Below are positions 43,490 through 54,368 of a DNA stretch of 64,000 nt, in pieces; position 1 is the first letter of the stretch, and every line of letters begins with the position of its first letter. This DNA comes from Streptomyces sp. TS71-3. Lineage in GTDB: Bacteria > Actinomycetota > Actinomycetes > Streptomycetales > Streptomycetaceae. The stretch spans positions 744,001 to 808,000 of the forward strand of contig NZ_BNEL01000003.1 in NCBI RefSeq assembly GCF_018327685.1. Direction: 5' to 3'. Below the pieces are notes generated by a model, which searched no databases, had not been told where the DNA came from, and was given only the letters and a program-made list of their open reading frames with translations. Position numbers and translations under genes: made by a program.

Positions 43490-43575
43490 ACCCCCAGGCT
43501 ACGGGCCCGGCCCACGGACCACACCGCCCGCGGACCACCCCGCTCAGGCCGGGCCCCAGCCAGGGGGTCGGGGTC

Positions 43576-43794
43576 CTACTTCCCCACAACGACGTTGGGG
43601 CTCCAGTTGCCGGCCTCGACGACGGAATCGGTGGAATTGGGACTCCAGTTGCCGGCGTCGACCGTGCTCGTGGTGCCGGACGATTCCCCGTGGCTCCCCG
43701 TGGCCGTGATCCCCGCCCAGGCACTGGCGCCCAGGGCCACGGCGACCGCCGCACCCGCAGCCATGCTCCGCACAACGTTCCTGGTCCTACTCAT
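43576..43794 (-). CDS. Tiny secreted peptide with duplicated Ala-Gly-Asn-Trp-Ser-Pro-Asn motif
   Basis: 72 residues from ATG 43794, with GAGGGAGGGC upstream. Signal: RNVVRSMAAGAAVAVALGASAWAG, cleaved near residue 28-32. The mature part is about 40 residues and contains VDAGNWSPN and VEAGNWSPN, 14 residues apart, then VVVGK. It has no cysteine. It could be a structural or signalling exopeptide. No protease or modifying enzyme adjoins it. Confidence 0.7.
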   Translation of the reverse strand: MSRTRNVVRSMAAGAAVAVALGASAWAGITATGSHGESSGTTSTVDAGNWSPNSTDSVVEAGNWSPNVVVGK

Positions 43795-43980
43795 AGTGCC
43801 CTCCCTCGGATCCCAGAACGAGCTCATGAAAGACGAACCGAGCCGTGAGACGCCCAGCCTCGCCGGCACGGTTCCCGCAGGAGACCGGGCCGACACCCCG
43901 ATCACATGGCGCCCGGTTTCACGTAATACATTGCGCCAGCCCCCCACTCCGGCACACCGAACCATGCGTGAGGAATGCGT

Positions 43981-44367
43981 ATGAACCCCCCGTCCCTGCC
44001 GGTCGCCGCGTGGTGTGCCATCGCCGCGGCGTCCTGCGTGATCTACCTGACCGTGCTCAGACGCTGGATGCCCACACCATCGACCCGGACCCAGATCTCC
44101 CTGGGGCCCCTGCTCGGCGCCGCGATCTTCGCCGAGGCGTACTCGGGCCGGCACATGCCCCTCTCGGCAGCACTGGGCATGGTCTCCTGAGCCCTGTTGG
44201 GATTCCCGCTGTCCATGCTGTGGCACCACCGCGAGCTGGCACGCCGCATCCTGGAGTGGGAGCGGAACGGCAGCAGGCCGGGCGAACTGCTGGCACCCAC
44301 TGCCATGATGATCCTCTGGCTGATAGCGGTACCGGGCATGGCCGCTCTGGGCTGGTGGCTGGGGTGA
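43981..44367 (+). pseudogene. Membrane protein gene interrupted by one in-frame TGA
   Basis: ATG 43981 (GAGGA at 43970-43974) starts a 128-residue protein with a single internal stop at 44188-44190 (codon 70). Before it: two helices (LPVAAWCAIAAASCVIYLTVL and ISLGPLLGAAIFAEAY). After it, in the same frame: ALLGFPLSMLWHHRELARRILEWERNG and a last helix, MMILWLIAVPGMAALGWWLG, ending at TGA 44365. Trp (TGG to TGA) is the simplest original codon. It is a recent nonsense mutation or sequence error. The family is not recognised. Confidence 0.65.
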
Positions 44368-44462
44368 GACTCCGCTTCGCGGAAGGGCGTCAACGGAAGT
44401 CTCGACGGCGCTGCGGCCCCCGCTGTACGCCGGGTGCGCGACCGCTGATGTCACCCGTTGAT

Positions 44463-44501
44463 GTCGAAGACCCCCTGGGATGATCCCAGGGGGTCTTCGA
44501 C
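44463..44501. terminator. Strong hairpin terminator next to tRNA-Arg
   Basis: GTCGAAGACCCCCTGGGA pairs perfectly with TCCCAGGGGGTCTTCGAC around TGA. It lies 6 bases beyond the 3' end of the minus-strand tRNA-Arg and ends it. It may also stop read-through from the left. Confidence 0.88.
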
Positions 44502-44506
44502 CTGTG

Positions 44507-44579
44507 TGCACTCGGAGGGATTCGAACCCCCAACCTTCTGATCCGTAGTCAGATGCTCTATCCGTTAAGCTACGAGTGC
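44507..44579 (-). tRNA. tRNA-Arg (anticodon ACG)
   Basis: 73 bases. Acceptor GCACTCG/CGAGTGC, discriminator A. D arm is TAGCTTAACGGATAGAGCA, anticodon arm TCTGACTACGGATCAGA with anticodon ACG, and T loop GGTTCGAATCC. A34 is the substrate of the TadA encoded at 15464. Confidence 0.95.
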
Positions 44580-44954
44580 CTGTGTTCTCTTGTGTTTCTG
44601 CTCATTTTGGCCGGAGTCCGAACCCCGTCCGCTGCGCGGGAACAACATTACATGACCCGTGCCGTCAGGCGAAATCCGTTTGGCTCACCCGGTCTGACCT
44701 GCGATTTGCTCCCTGGACGGGGGACTTCCGGTCTGCCCCCGCCGGACCGCGTGGCACCCCTCGCGGGCGCCGCGTGCCGGCCGTCCCGGGTCGTCCCGGG
44801 TGGCGCACGCCACCCCTTTCGAGCGCCGCGCCGACCGTCACGGGCCTGCCCCGAACGGGCCCCCGCCGGACAACCGCGGACGGCCCCTGCCGGCCGTCGA
44901 CGGCCCGGATATGCCAGCCGTCGACGACCCAGCCCCCCCACGCGACCGGACACG
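44580..44954. other. Spacer between tRNA-Arg and tRNA-Ser
   Basis: No gene supported. On the minus strand the tRNA-Arg promoter is probably in 44640-44690 (CTGACG then TAATGT at suitable spacing). The remainder is GC-rich and featureless. Confidence 0.4.
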
Positions 44955-44987
44955 CCGAAGCCCCGGCCACTGGGACCGGGGCTTCGG
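44955..44987 (-). terminator. Hairpin terminator of tRNA-Ser(GCT)
   Basis: CCGAAGCCCCGG and CCGGGGCTTCGG, a perfect 12-bp stem, 11 bases beyond the tRNA 3' end. Confidence 0.85.
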
Positions 44988-44997
44988 AATGGCGGAG

Positions 44998-45088
44998 CGG
45001 AGGCGGAGGGATTTGAACCCTCGATGGGGTTTAAGCCCCAAACCGCATTAGCAGTGCGGCGCCATAGACCGGACTAGGCGACGCCTCC
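44998..45088 (-). tRNA. tRNA-Ser (anticodon GCT)
   Basis: 91 bases. Acceptor GGAGGCG/CGCCTCC with discriminator G. Anticodon arm CGCACTGCTAATGCG shows GCT. A long variable arm (TTTGGGGCTTAAACCCCA) and T loop GGTTCAAATCC follow. Confidence 0.95.
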
Positions 45089-45282
45089 AACCTCGCCCGC
45101 GCAAGCGCGGTGCGAGCAGATGATGACACAGCCGAGCGGGCTGTCACCAATTGGCCCCTACGGTACTAGGCAGGCAGGCCACAGAGCAAAGCCCATTCGG
45201 CGCGCAACGTCTCGGGGCGCCCGGCGTTAGACGCGGTGAAGCCGCGTACGCCCCCGGCGTACCCGTAACCCCTGGAGCCGCC

Positions 45283-45729
45283 ATGCTGCACCGTCTCGCC
45301 CTCACCGCCGCCGCGTCCCTCGCCGCCGTGGCCGCGGTGCCCGCCCCGGCCCACGCCGACGCCGCGCCTGCGCTGAGCCTGGCGCCGCTGTTCGCCGACC
45401 ACGACACACTCACGGTCACGGTGACCGACGCGGGCCCCGGCATCGACGGAACGTACCGCCTCGACTGCCGCCCGAACGGCGGCACCCATCCCAACCCCGT
45501 GGGGGCCTGCGGCAGACTCGGGGAGCTGTTCCAGAGCGGCCAGGACCCCTTCGCCCCGCCTCCGGAGCGCAGCGCCTGCACCCTCCAGTACGGCGGTCCG
45601 GCCAGCGCGCGCGTCACGGGGACCTGGCAGGGCCGCCCGGTGGACGCGCAGTTCAAGCGCACGGACGGCTGCGAGGTCAGCCGCTGGAACGCGCTCGTTC
45701 CGGTTCTACCGTCGGTAACGGCGAGCTGA
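45283..45729 (+). CDS. Secreted subtilisin-inhibitor-like (SSI family) protein
   Basis: 148 residues from ATG 45283 with GGAG upstream. Signal LALTAAASLAAVAAVPAPAHADA. The mature domain has the SSI pattern: YRLDCRPNGGTHPNPVGACGRLGEL, then a reactive-loop disulfide region SACTLQYGGPASARVTGTWQGRPV, and a final KRTDGCEVSRWN. By alignment with SSI (Cys-Pro-Met-Val) the P1 residue would be Leu and P1' Gln, suited to subtilisin or chymotrypsin-like proteases. It is probably a self-protecting inhibitor of an extracellular serine protease. Confidence 0.9.
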   Translation: MLHRLALTAAASLAAVAAVPAPAHADAAPALSLAPLFADHDTLTVTVTDAGPGIDGTYRLDCRPNGGTHPNPVGACGRLGELFQSGQDPFAPPPERSACTLQYGGPASARVTGTWQGRPVDAQFKRTDGCEVSRWNALVPVLPSVTAS

Positions 45730-46171
45730 CGCTCCGCTCCGGCACCCTTCCGTTTCCGGTGCCGGTCCGCCCCGGAGCCCGCCCACCACACCACCCACAC
45801 CCATCCAACACTCCACGCACACGCCCGCACCCCGCCCCACAACCCCCACTCCGCTCCACCCCGCCCCATCCCGCCCCACACCGCGCTCCACCTCGCACAC
45901 CCCTCCCGCACAACCTCAATCCCCCAGACGGCACCAAACAACCCCACCCCCCACAAATGCACCCGACACGTCACCGTGGCCGTCGAGGGCGCCATGACCA
46001 GGCACGGGTTCCCGGAAGCACAGCTTCCGCGCGTGCCCTCCCCGCAACACCCGCTCATCCGACGTCGCGAGCGCAACCGCTGCCCGTAGACTCCCTGGCG
46101 TGACACGCCGCGGGCAGAGAGGCAAGATGACCCGGGCGGCCGGTACGGAGCGGTAACAGGGAGGATGGGTC
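45730..46171. other. 442-bp spacer with an extreme C/A-rich strand
   Basis: From about 45780 to 45960 the plus strand is nearly free of G, built from CCACACC, CCCGCCCCA and CCACACG motifs; the minus strand has many GGGG runs. No gene is supported. The next start has its ribosome site at 46159-46164. Confidence 0.6.
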
Positions 46172-49100
46172 GTGAGCAGCAGGCCATCCCGAGGCGCTGC
46201 TCGCCTCGCAGCCATACTCGACGCGCTCCCGGACGCGCTGGTGCTCGTCAACGCCAACGGCACCATCGTCAACGCCAACACCATGGCCCTGGACTTCCTG
46301 GAGGCCCCGGGCACCCGCCTCGTGGGGCGCGGGCTGCTCGACCTGCTGCCGCACTTCGACTCCGCGCTGATCCCCGGTTCCATGCGCCGCCCGGACAGCA
46401 TCGACGACAGCGGCCGCACCAAGCCGACCCGGATGCTGGCCCGCCGCACCGACGGCAACGAGATCGCCGTCGAGGTCACGAGCGCGAACCTGGAGCGCGG
46501 CCAGACGGCGTACGAGACCCACGGCTACACCGGTGACGAACTGCTGATGCTGGTGGTGCGCGACCTGTCGGGCACCCTCGACACCGAGGCCGAACTCGCC
46601 CGTTCGCAACGGCAGACGGAGATGATCCTGCGCGCCGCGGCGGAGGGCGTGGTCGGCACCGACACCGACGGCCGCGTCGTGCTCGTCAACCCCGCCGCCG
46701 CGCAGATCCTCGGCTACCGCGCCAGCGACCTCGGCGGCAAGGAGCTGCACACCCTCGTCCTGCACTCCCGCGCCGACGGCGCCCCGTTCCCGTACGGGGA
46801 GTCGCCGCTCGCCGACACGCTCAGGTCCGGGCGCAAGCACCGGGTGCGCGGGCAGGTGCTGTGGTCGAAGAAGGGCGAGCAGGTCGCGGTCGACCTCACC
46901 ACCGCCCCCGTGCGCGACGGCGACCAGCTCGTCGGCGCCGTGCTGACCTTCACCGACCGGCGCCCGTACGACACGCTGGCCGCCGAGAAGGAAGAGGAGG
47001 AGACCCGGCACCGCGACGAGCTCGCCCGGGTCCGCGAGGAGCACGCCGCGGAGCTGGCCGAGCTGCGCGAGCGGCACGAGGCCGAGCTGGCCGGGCTCCG
47101 CGAGGAGCACGCGGAGGCGTACGAGGCCACCGTCGAGGCGCACGAGGAGGAGCTGGCGGTCGAGAAGGACCGCTACGCCGCCCTCGCCGAGCGCGAGAAG
47201 GACCGCTACGAGGCCCTGGACGAGCGGCACGAACAGCTCCTCGCCGTGCTCGGCGGCTCGCTGAGCGGCCCGCTCGACGAACTCCGGGGCGAGCTCTACA
47301 CCCTGGCCCAGGACGACGGCGGCCAGCTCTGGCCCGAGGCCAACCAGGTGCTGCACCACCTCGCCGCCGGCTACTCCCGCATCACCACCCTCGTCAGCAA
47401 CGTCCTGCACTACCAGCGGCTCGACGCGGGCACCGACCAGCTCTACAAGCGCCCGGTGCTGATCGACGGCGTGGTCGCCGCCGGCGTGGACGGAGCGGTC
47501 GAGCTGATCGGTCCGGGGCGCGCGCAGTTCGCCGTGCACGCCCCGCCCCTGGAGGCGTCGGTCGACCCCGACCGGCTGGCGACGGCGCTCGCCCACCTCG
47601 TCGCCGACGTGGCGGGCGTGGACGCCACCGGCAACGCTCCCGTCACCTCCGGCGGCTACATGGACTCCACGATCGTGGTGGCCGCCGCCCAGCGCGGCGA
47701 CGTCGTACGCATCGAGGTGCGCGGCCCGTACCCCGGCGGGGACCTGGTGCACGAGCCGATCGTGCGCGGCATCGTGCGGGCGCACGGCGGCGTGTTGCAG
47801 ACCCACGAGGTGCCGGGCATGAGCGGCACCGCGTACGTCCTGGAGGTGCCGATCGGGGGCTCGGGCGCGCCCAGCGGGTTCGGCGCGGTGGCCCCCGGAG
47901 GCTCGGCCGGGATGCCCGGAGCGCAGTACCCGGGCGCGGGCGCCGCCCTGGGCGACCCCTCGCACGGCGCGGGCGCCCCGTACGGCGGGGATCCCTCCGC
48001 CTACGCCGGCGCTTCGGCGTACGCCGGGGACACCGCGGGCTACCCCGACGCCGCCCCCGCCGGCGGAGCGCTGGCCCTCCCCCCCGCCGCACCCGCCCCC
48101 GCCCAGGAGGAGCCGGGCGCTGCACTGGCACTGCCGCAGCAGGCGACGGGCGGACGGCGCAGGGCGCGCCGGTCGTCGGTGGACTCGTTCCTGGAGAGCG
48201 GCACGAGCGGCACGAGCGGGTCGAGCGGGTCGAGCGGTCCTGGCGGCGGCGCGGATGACGCGACGGGGCCCGAGGGCCCCCAGGGGGAGGAAGCCCCGGC
48301 GGGCGACGGGACGGGCGGATCCGGCGCGCCCGCGACCGGTGGCACCGGGCGGCGCCGTGGCCGGCGCGCCGAGGAGCGCCAGGAGTCCGCGCAGCCGGCG
48401 AGCACGGCGCCCACCCCGTCCGGTGGCACGGGCCGCAGGCGCGGCCGGCCCGCGGAAGGTGCCGTCTCGACGGCCTCGGAGCATGCGCCGGGCTCGGCGG
48501 CCCTGGGAGCCGCGGTTCCCCCGCAGGGAGTACCGCAGGACGCGCCCGCCCCGAAGGGACGGCGGGCGCGCCGGGCCTCCTCCGAACAGCAGGGGGAGTC
48601 CGCGCAGCCGGCCCGGCCCGCACTGCCCGCACCCGCGCTGCCCGCCGGGCCGTCCGCCGGTGCGGCGGGCCCCGCCCAGACGCCTCCGGGCGCACCGGTT
48701 CAGGTGCCGCCCGGCGGGACGCTTCCCCCGGGCTCACCGGTCCCGCTGACCAAGCCCTCCGGTCCGCCGGCGGGTGGGGGCGCGCCGGGAGCGGGCGGGA
48801 CCGAGGGCGGCGCGTCGGCGCATGCCGCGGCCGGGAGTGCCGCCGGGCGCCGTGGCCGCCGGGCGCTCACGCCGGCGGGGGACCGCGCACCTGCGGAAGT
48901 CGCCCCACCGCGCGCCATGTTCGCGCTGCCGCCCGCCGAGGCGGACCGCACCGACACCGATGCCTCCGCAGGCCACGCTGCCGCGCTGCGCAACCCCTCC
49001 GAGGACCACACCCCCCTCGAACCCCACCCGTTGGAGCCCACCGGCCGCCGCCGTACCGGAGGCGGCCGTCCCGGACACCAGCCGGACCCGCGCGTCGACC

Positions 49101-50638
49101 CCCGGGTCGGCTCCGCGCCGCCGGGGTCCGGCCGTTCCCGGCACTCCACCGGGGCCGGGGCCACGGGGGCGCCCGCGCACCCTGCCGCCCAGTCCTGGCC
49201 CGGCGCGGCCACGGGCGACACCGGCGCGCCCGAGCCGCCCCCACCCGCCCCGTCCGGCCAGCGCGCGCGCCCCGCGCTGCCCGCCGGTCCCACGGCGGCC
49301 CCGCCCGGCGCACCGCTGCCTCCCGAGCGCGGCGGCCGGCGACCGGCCGCACGGGGCCCGGCCCAGGGCGGCGCCCCGGACCCGGACGCGTCACAGGGGC
49401 GCTCGATCAGCGTCCGCACCCTCGGGCAGGGCGTGCCGTTCGCCCGGCAGGTCGGCGAGCGGGCCGGCGGGGGCGGGCAGTCGGGACCCCCGTCCGGGCC
49501 CTCGGTCTCGCCGCTGGGCGCGGTCCCGTCCCGGCAGACCCCGGCCCCCGGCGCGACGCCTCCCGGTCAGCCCGGCGCCCAGCCGCCGGGGGCCACCGGG
49601 CAGTCCCCGGCCACGCAGGCGCCCGGCAGCGCGGGCCAGAGCCAGGCCGCCGCGAAGCGCCGCAAGCTCGGCAACCGCGACACCGAGGGCGGTCAGGGCG
49701 GCCAGCCGTCGCTCGGCTCGGGACGGCCCGGCTCCCAGACGCCGCCTCCCCCCGCCGCGCACACCCGCCTGGCGTCCGCGTCCGAGGGCGCAGGCCGCTC
49801 GTACGCGATCGGCGCGCCCGACGAGGACGCCGACGAGGGCCCGGAGCCGCTCGACGGCCCCGGCGGCGCCGTGGAGGTCTCCGACCAGCCCGCGCCGCAG
49901 CCGCTGGACGACGAGCTGCCGCCGGAGCCGCTGGACAACCCCCGCCGCCTGCTCGTCTGGCCCGCCCCCGACGTCTACACCGAGCAGGCGCTGAGCGACC
50001 GGGGCTACCGCCCGGTGATCGTGCACTCCCGCGAGGAGGTCGACGCGCAGATCGCGGCGTTCCCCGCCGCGCTCTTCGTCGACCCGCTGACCGGCCCGAT
50101 CACCAGGACCGCCCTCCAGTCGCTGCGCCAGGCGGCGGTCGCCGCCGAGGTGCCCGTGCTGGTCACGGCCGGCCTGGGGCAGGCGACCCGCGACGCGGCC
50201 TACGGCGCCGACCCCGCCGTCCTCCTCAAGGCACTCGCGCCGCGCGACAGCGAGCAGCACCCGCCGCGGGTACTCCTCATCGAGGAGCACGCGGAGATCG
50301 CGGTCGCCCTGACCGCCGCCCTGGAGCGCCGCGGCCTCCAGGTGGCCTGCGCGACCAGTGACGACGACGGCGTGGCACTGGCCGCGCAGATGCGCCCGAA
50401 CCTGGTCGTGATGGACCTGATGCAGGTACGCCGCAGGCGCGCGGGCATCATCGACTGGCTCCGCGCGAACGGCCAGTTGAACCGCACCCCCCTCGTCGTC
50501 TACACCGCCGCCGTCGACCAGGCCGACCTGCCCCGCCTCGCGGCCGGCGAGACCGTCCTGTTCCTCGCGGAGCGCTCCACCAGCGGCGAGGTGCAGGCAC
50601 GGATCGTGGACCTGCTGGCGAAGATCGGGACGAACTAG
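46172..50638 (+). CDS. Large PAS-PAS degenerate hybrid histidine kinase/receiver protein
   Basis: 1,488 residues from GTG 46172 with GGGAGG upstream. PAS1 is residues about 8-130 (AAILDALPDALVLVNANGTIVNANTMALDFLEAPG) and PAS2 about 150-270 (ILRAAAEGVVGTDTDGRVVLVNPAAAQILGY). A charged coiled coil (EEHAAELAELRERHEAELAGLREEH) is followed by a dimerisation-like helix without a phospho-His (HEQLLAVLGGSLSGPLDELRGEL). An ATPase-like domain without clear N, G1 or G2 boxes comes next, then about 680 residues of Pro/Ala/Gly linker. Two receiver-like domains close it (RLLVWPAPDVYTEQALSDRG and RVLLIEEHAEIAVALTAALE with VVMDLMQV). The receiver Asp of the second is present. It is probably a non-catalytic signalling scaffold. 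Confidence 0.85.
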   Translation: MSSRPSRGAARLAAILDALPDALVLVNANGTIVNANTMALDFLEAPGTRLVGRGLLDLLPHFDSALIPGSMRRPDSIDDSGRTKPTRMLARRTDGNEIAVEVTSANLERGQTAYETHGYTGDELLMLVVRDLSGTLDTEAELARSQRQTEMILRAAAEGVVGTDTDGRVVLVNPAAAQILGYRASDLGGKELHTLVLHSRADGAPFPYGESPLADTLRSGRKHRVRGQVLWSKKGEQVAVDLTTAPVRDGDQLVGAVLTFTDRRPYDTLAAEKEEEETRHRDELARVREEHAAELAELRERHEAELAGLREEHAEAYEATVEAHEEELAVEKDRYAALAEREKDRYEALDERHEQLLAVLGGSLSGPLDELRGELYTLAQDDGGQLWPEANQVLHHLAAGYSRITTLVSNVLHYQRLDAGTDQLYKRPVLIDGVVAAGVDGAVELIGPGRAQFAVHAPPLEASVDPDRLATALAHLVADVAGVDATGNAPVTSGGYMDSTIVVAAAQRGDVVRIEVRGPYPGGDLVHEPIVRGIVRAHGGVLQTHEVPGMSGTAYVLEVPIGGSGAPSGFGAVAPGGSAGMPGAQYPGAGAALGDPSHGAGAPYGGDPSAYAGASAYAGDTAGYPDAAPAGGALALPPAAPAPAQEEPGAALALPQQATGGRRRARRSSVDSFLESGTSGTSGSSGSSGPGGGADDATGPEGPQGEEAPAGDGTGGSGAPATGGTGRRRGRRAEERQESAQPASTAPTPSGGTGRRRGRPAEGAVSTASEHAPGSAALGAAVPPQGVPQDAPAPKGRRARRASSEQQGESAQPARPALPAPALPAGPSAGAAGPAQTPPGAPVQVPPGGTLPPGSPVPLTKPSGPPAGGGAPGAGGTEGGASAHAAAGSAAGRRGRRALTPAGDRAPAEVAPPRAMFALPPAEADRTDTDASAGHAAALRNPSEDHTPLEPHPLEPTGRRRTGGGRPGHQPDPRVDPRVGSAPPGSGRSRHSTGAGATGAPAHPAAQSWPGAATGDTGAPEPPPPAPSGQRARPALPAGPTAAPPGAPLPPERGGRRPAARGPAQGGAPDPDASQGRSISVRTLGQGVPFARQVGERAGGGGQSGPPSGPSVSPLGAVPSRQTPAPGATPPGQPGAQPPGATGQSPATQAPGSAGQSQAAAKRRKLGNRDTEGGQGGQPSLGSGRPGSQTPPPPAAHTRLASASEGAGRSYAIGAPDEDADEGPEPLDGPGGAVEVSDQPAPQPLDDELPPEPLDNPRRLLVWPAPDVYTEQALSDRGYRPVIVHSREEVDAQIAAFPAALFVDPLTGPITRTALQSLRQAAVAAEVPVLVTAGLGQATRDAAYGADPAVLLKALAPRDSEQHPPRVLLIEEHAEIAVALTAALERRGLQVACATSDDDGVALAAQMRPNLVVMDLMQVRRRRAGIIDWLRANGQLNRTPLVVYTAAVDQADLPRLAAGETVLFLAERSTSGEVQARIVDLLAKIGTN

Positions 50639-50696
50639 GGCGGGTCCCCGGGAGGGTAGGGCGCGGACGGGCTCGTCCGTGGCGGTGCCATGACAG

Positions 50697-50757
50697 TCGC
50701 GGTGCCTTGCCGGTGCCGGTGCCTTGCCGGTGCGATTGCCTTGCCGGTGCCGGCACC
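50697..50757. repeat. Short tandem array between the PAS gene and the acyl-CoA ligase
   Basis: Alternating GCGGTGCCTTGCCGGTGC and GCGATTGCCTTGCCGGTG units, with a final GGTGCCGGCACC palindrome that could end both convergent transcripts. Confidence 0.75.
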
Positions 50758-50778
50758 GGACGAGCCTCGGCCCCGCGC

Positions 50779-52446
<1,668 letters not shown>

Positions 52447-52656
52447 AGCAACCTCCCGGGCGGCGTCGCGACACATGCCGGCGACGCCACCGGTTCACGC
52501 ACGAGCGACTGCTCCCGCGTCCGGGGCGCCTACGCGGCAGTAGGGGTGCGGCGATTGTCCGTGCATACCGGCCGGTATGTCACTACCCGTGGCAATGATC
52601 GATCATGATGGCCCGCCCGGTCTACGGCCCGCCCGGGTCTACGGCCCGCCCGAGTC

Positions 52657-53337
52657 TCAGGCGGCCGGGCTCAGCTCGGGGTCCTCGCGGAGCTTGCTCA
52701 GCGCACGCGAGACCGCGCTCTTGACCGTTCCCACCGAGACCCCCAGCACCTCCGCGGTCTGGGCCTCGCTCAGGTCCTCGTAGTAGCGGAGCACCACCAT
52801 GGCGCGCTGCCGCGCGGGCAGCTTGACTATCGCGCGCCACATGGCATCCCGCAGCGCCTGGCCCTCGGCGGGATCCTCGCCCGGGACCCTCTCCGGCTCA
52901 GGCAGTTCCTCACAGGCGAACTCGTCGACCTTCCGCTTCCGCCACTGCGAGGTGCGCGTGTTCAGCAGCGCACGGCGGACGTAGCCGTCCAGGGCGCGGT
53001 GATCCTCGATGCGGTCCCAGGCGACGTACGTCTTCGTGAGCGCCGTCTGCAACAGGTCCTCGGCGTCGGAGGGGTTGGAGGTCAGCGACCGGGCGGTGCG
53101 CAGCAGTACGGGACCGCGGGCGCGGACGTAGGAGGCGAACGAGGGGTAGGTGTGCCGCGCCGCATAGGCTTCGTGCGCCGTGCGCGCCGTGCGCACAGCA
53201 GGAGTCCGCGCCGGGCGCACCCGGTGCGCCGCGGGGGCCACGGAGGCCCCGGTCGCCGCGGGAGCTTCCGTGCTCCCGAGGGCGTGCCCCGTGGTCGTAG
53301 CGGTGCTGGTGCGAACTGGCGCCAGAAGAACGGTCAT
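52657..53337 (-). CDS. SigE-family ECF RNA polymerase sigma factor
   Basis: 226 residues from ATG 53337. An Ala/Thr-rich leader of 60 residues precedes region 2 (FASYVRARGPVLLRTARSLTSNPSDAEDLLQTALTKTYVAWDRI, then DGYVRRALLNTRTSQWRKRK). Region 4 reads VKLPARQRAMVVLRYYEDLSEAQTAEVLGVSVGTVKSAVSRALSKLRE. This is the actinobacterial SigE-like group, which is often not paired with a classic anti-sigma. No anti-sigma gene is adjacent. Confidence 0.92.
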   Translation of the reverse strand: MTVLLAPVRTSTATTTGHALGSTEAPAATGASVAPAAHRVRPARTPAVRTARTAHEAYAARHTYPSFASYVRARGPVLLRTARSLTSNPSDAEDLLQTALTKTYVAWDRIEDHRALDGYVRRALLNTRTSQWRKRKVDEFACEELPEPERVPGEDPAEGQALRDAMWRAIVKLPARQRAMVVLRYYEDLSEAQTAEVLGVSVGTVKSAVSRALSKLREDPELSPAA

Positions 53338-54368
53338 GGCACCACGCTAGATTCGGACCCGTTCTCGCGGATCGGCCGAAGGTCCCGAAGAGCTGTCCCC
53401 CTCAGGTTGTAGGAGGGGGGCTGCCCCCACCTCCTGAGGGTGGAGGCGGGCACTACACCCCTTGGGGGTCGACCCTGACACCCCACCGAGGACCGGCCCT
53501 GAGTGCCCGGCAACCCGCGTGAACGGGAGCGTGCCCCGGAACGCGATCGTGCGGCGACGCTCAGCGCGCCGCCGCACGATCCCTCACACCACCCCCATGA
53601 ACGACCCCCGCTCACCACCTCCTCGACACACATCCCCAACACGCGACTCTCGGAATTCCCCTGCGCCCTGCGCGGAGCCGATGACCCGGGACGGGTCGCC
53701 ACCCGAACCGGACCCGGGGCCCTCCGCAGGCCTATGACCTATGACCTGTGACCTTGAATGACCTTGAACCGCCGGACTGCTCCGCACGGTTCCCCACGAC
53801 TCCCCTACTCCGCTCCCCGCAACCACCTCTGCTTCCTCTCGACATCTCTGTCGACATCTCTCTCGACAGCCCTCTCCCCCGTATCCCTTGCGCTCCGCTT
53901 CCGTCGCGCTCCCCCGCCCCTGCCTGCCCGCGGACCTCTGGTCACCGGCCCCCACACCGGCTCCCCGCGCCTCGGAACTCCCGGATTCCGCACGCTCCCC
54001 AACTCCCCGTCCCTCGGGCCGACAACGGATGACCACCACACCGGATGCGGTGATCACGGCGTTGCGAGTTCAGAGTTGCCCACCGGATGCGGCCCAACCA
54101 CCTCGATCCACCCGATTCGCTCGCAAGCGTGAGCCCGCCCCCCGTAAACCTCCCGCGCTCCCCGCGCCCGCCACTTCAGGGGGTTGTTCGACATTCCGCG
54201 GGCGCGGGGCGGAGGCGCAGGGCGGAGGCGAGCGGGAGCGGAGGGGAGTGGAGGGCGCGGCGTCCGAGCGGTCCGTTCGAGCCGCCCGTTCGACCCGACC
54301 GGCCGAATCACCCGCCCGCACCCCCGGCCCCCCTTCCCTTTATCGAACGCACGTACGAAAATGAAGCC
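53338..54368. other. 1-kb pyrimidine-rich region without a supported gene
   Basis: Open frames here lack domains and look compositional. From 53590 to 54070 the plus strand is mostly C/T with few G. At 53735-53764 TGACCT recurs at 53735, 53742, 53749 and 53759. At 53370-53460 a self-complementary GAGGGGGGCTGCCCCCACCTC segment can fold into a hairpin upstream of the ECF gene. The region may hold regulatory DNA. Confidence 0.5.

Noticed and set aside
44188..44190. Selenocysteine or programmed read-through at the in-frame TGA
   Set aside because: No suitable hairpin after the codon was seen and Trp replacement explains the family-like flanks better; no selenoprotein genes are visible.
46055..48484. 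An 809-codon minus-strand frame opposite the PAS protein
   Set aside because: Antisense shadow of PAS and kinase-like domains; no ribosome site or family.
53584..54057. A 157-codon minus-strand protein in the pyrimidine-rich region
   Set aside because: The composition (Gly/Arg/Glu/Ser) follows the purine-rich strand, and no start signal or family is recognised.
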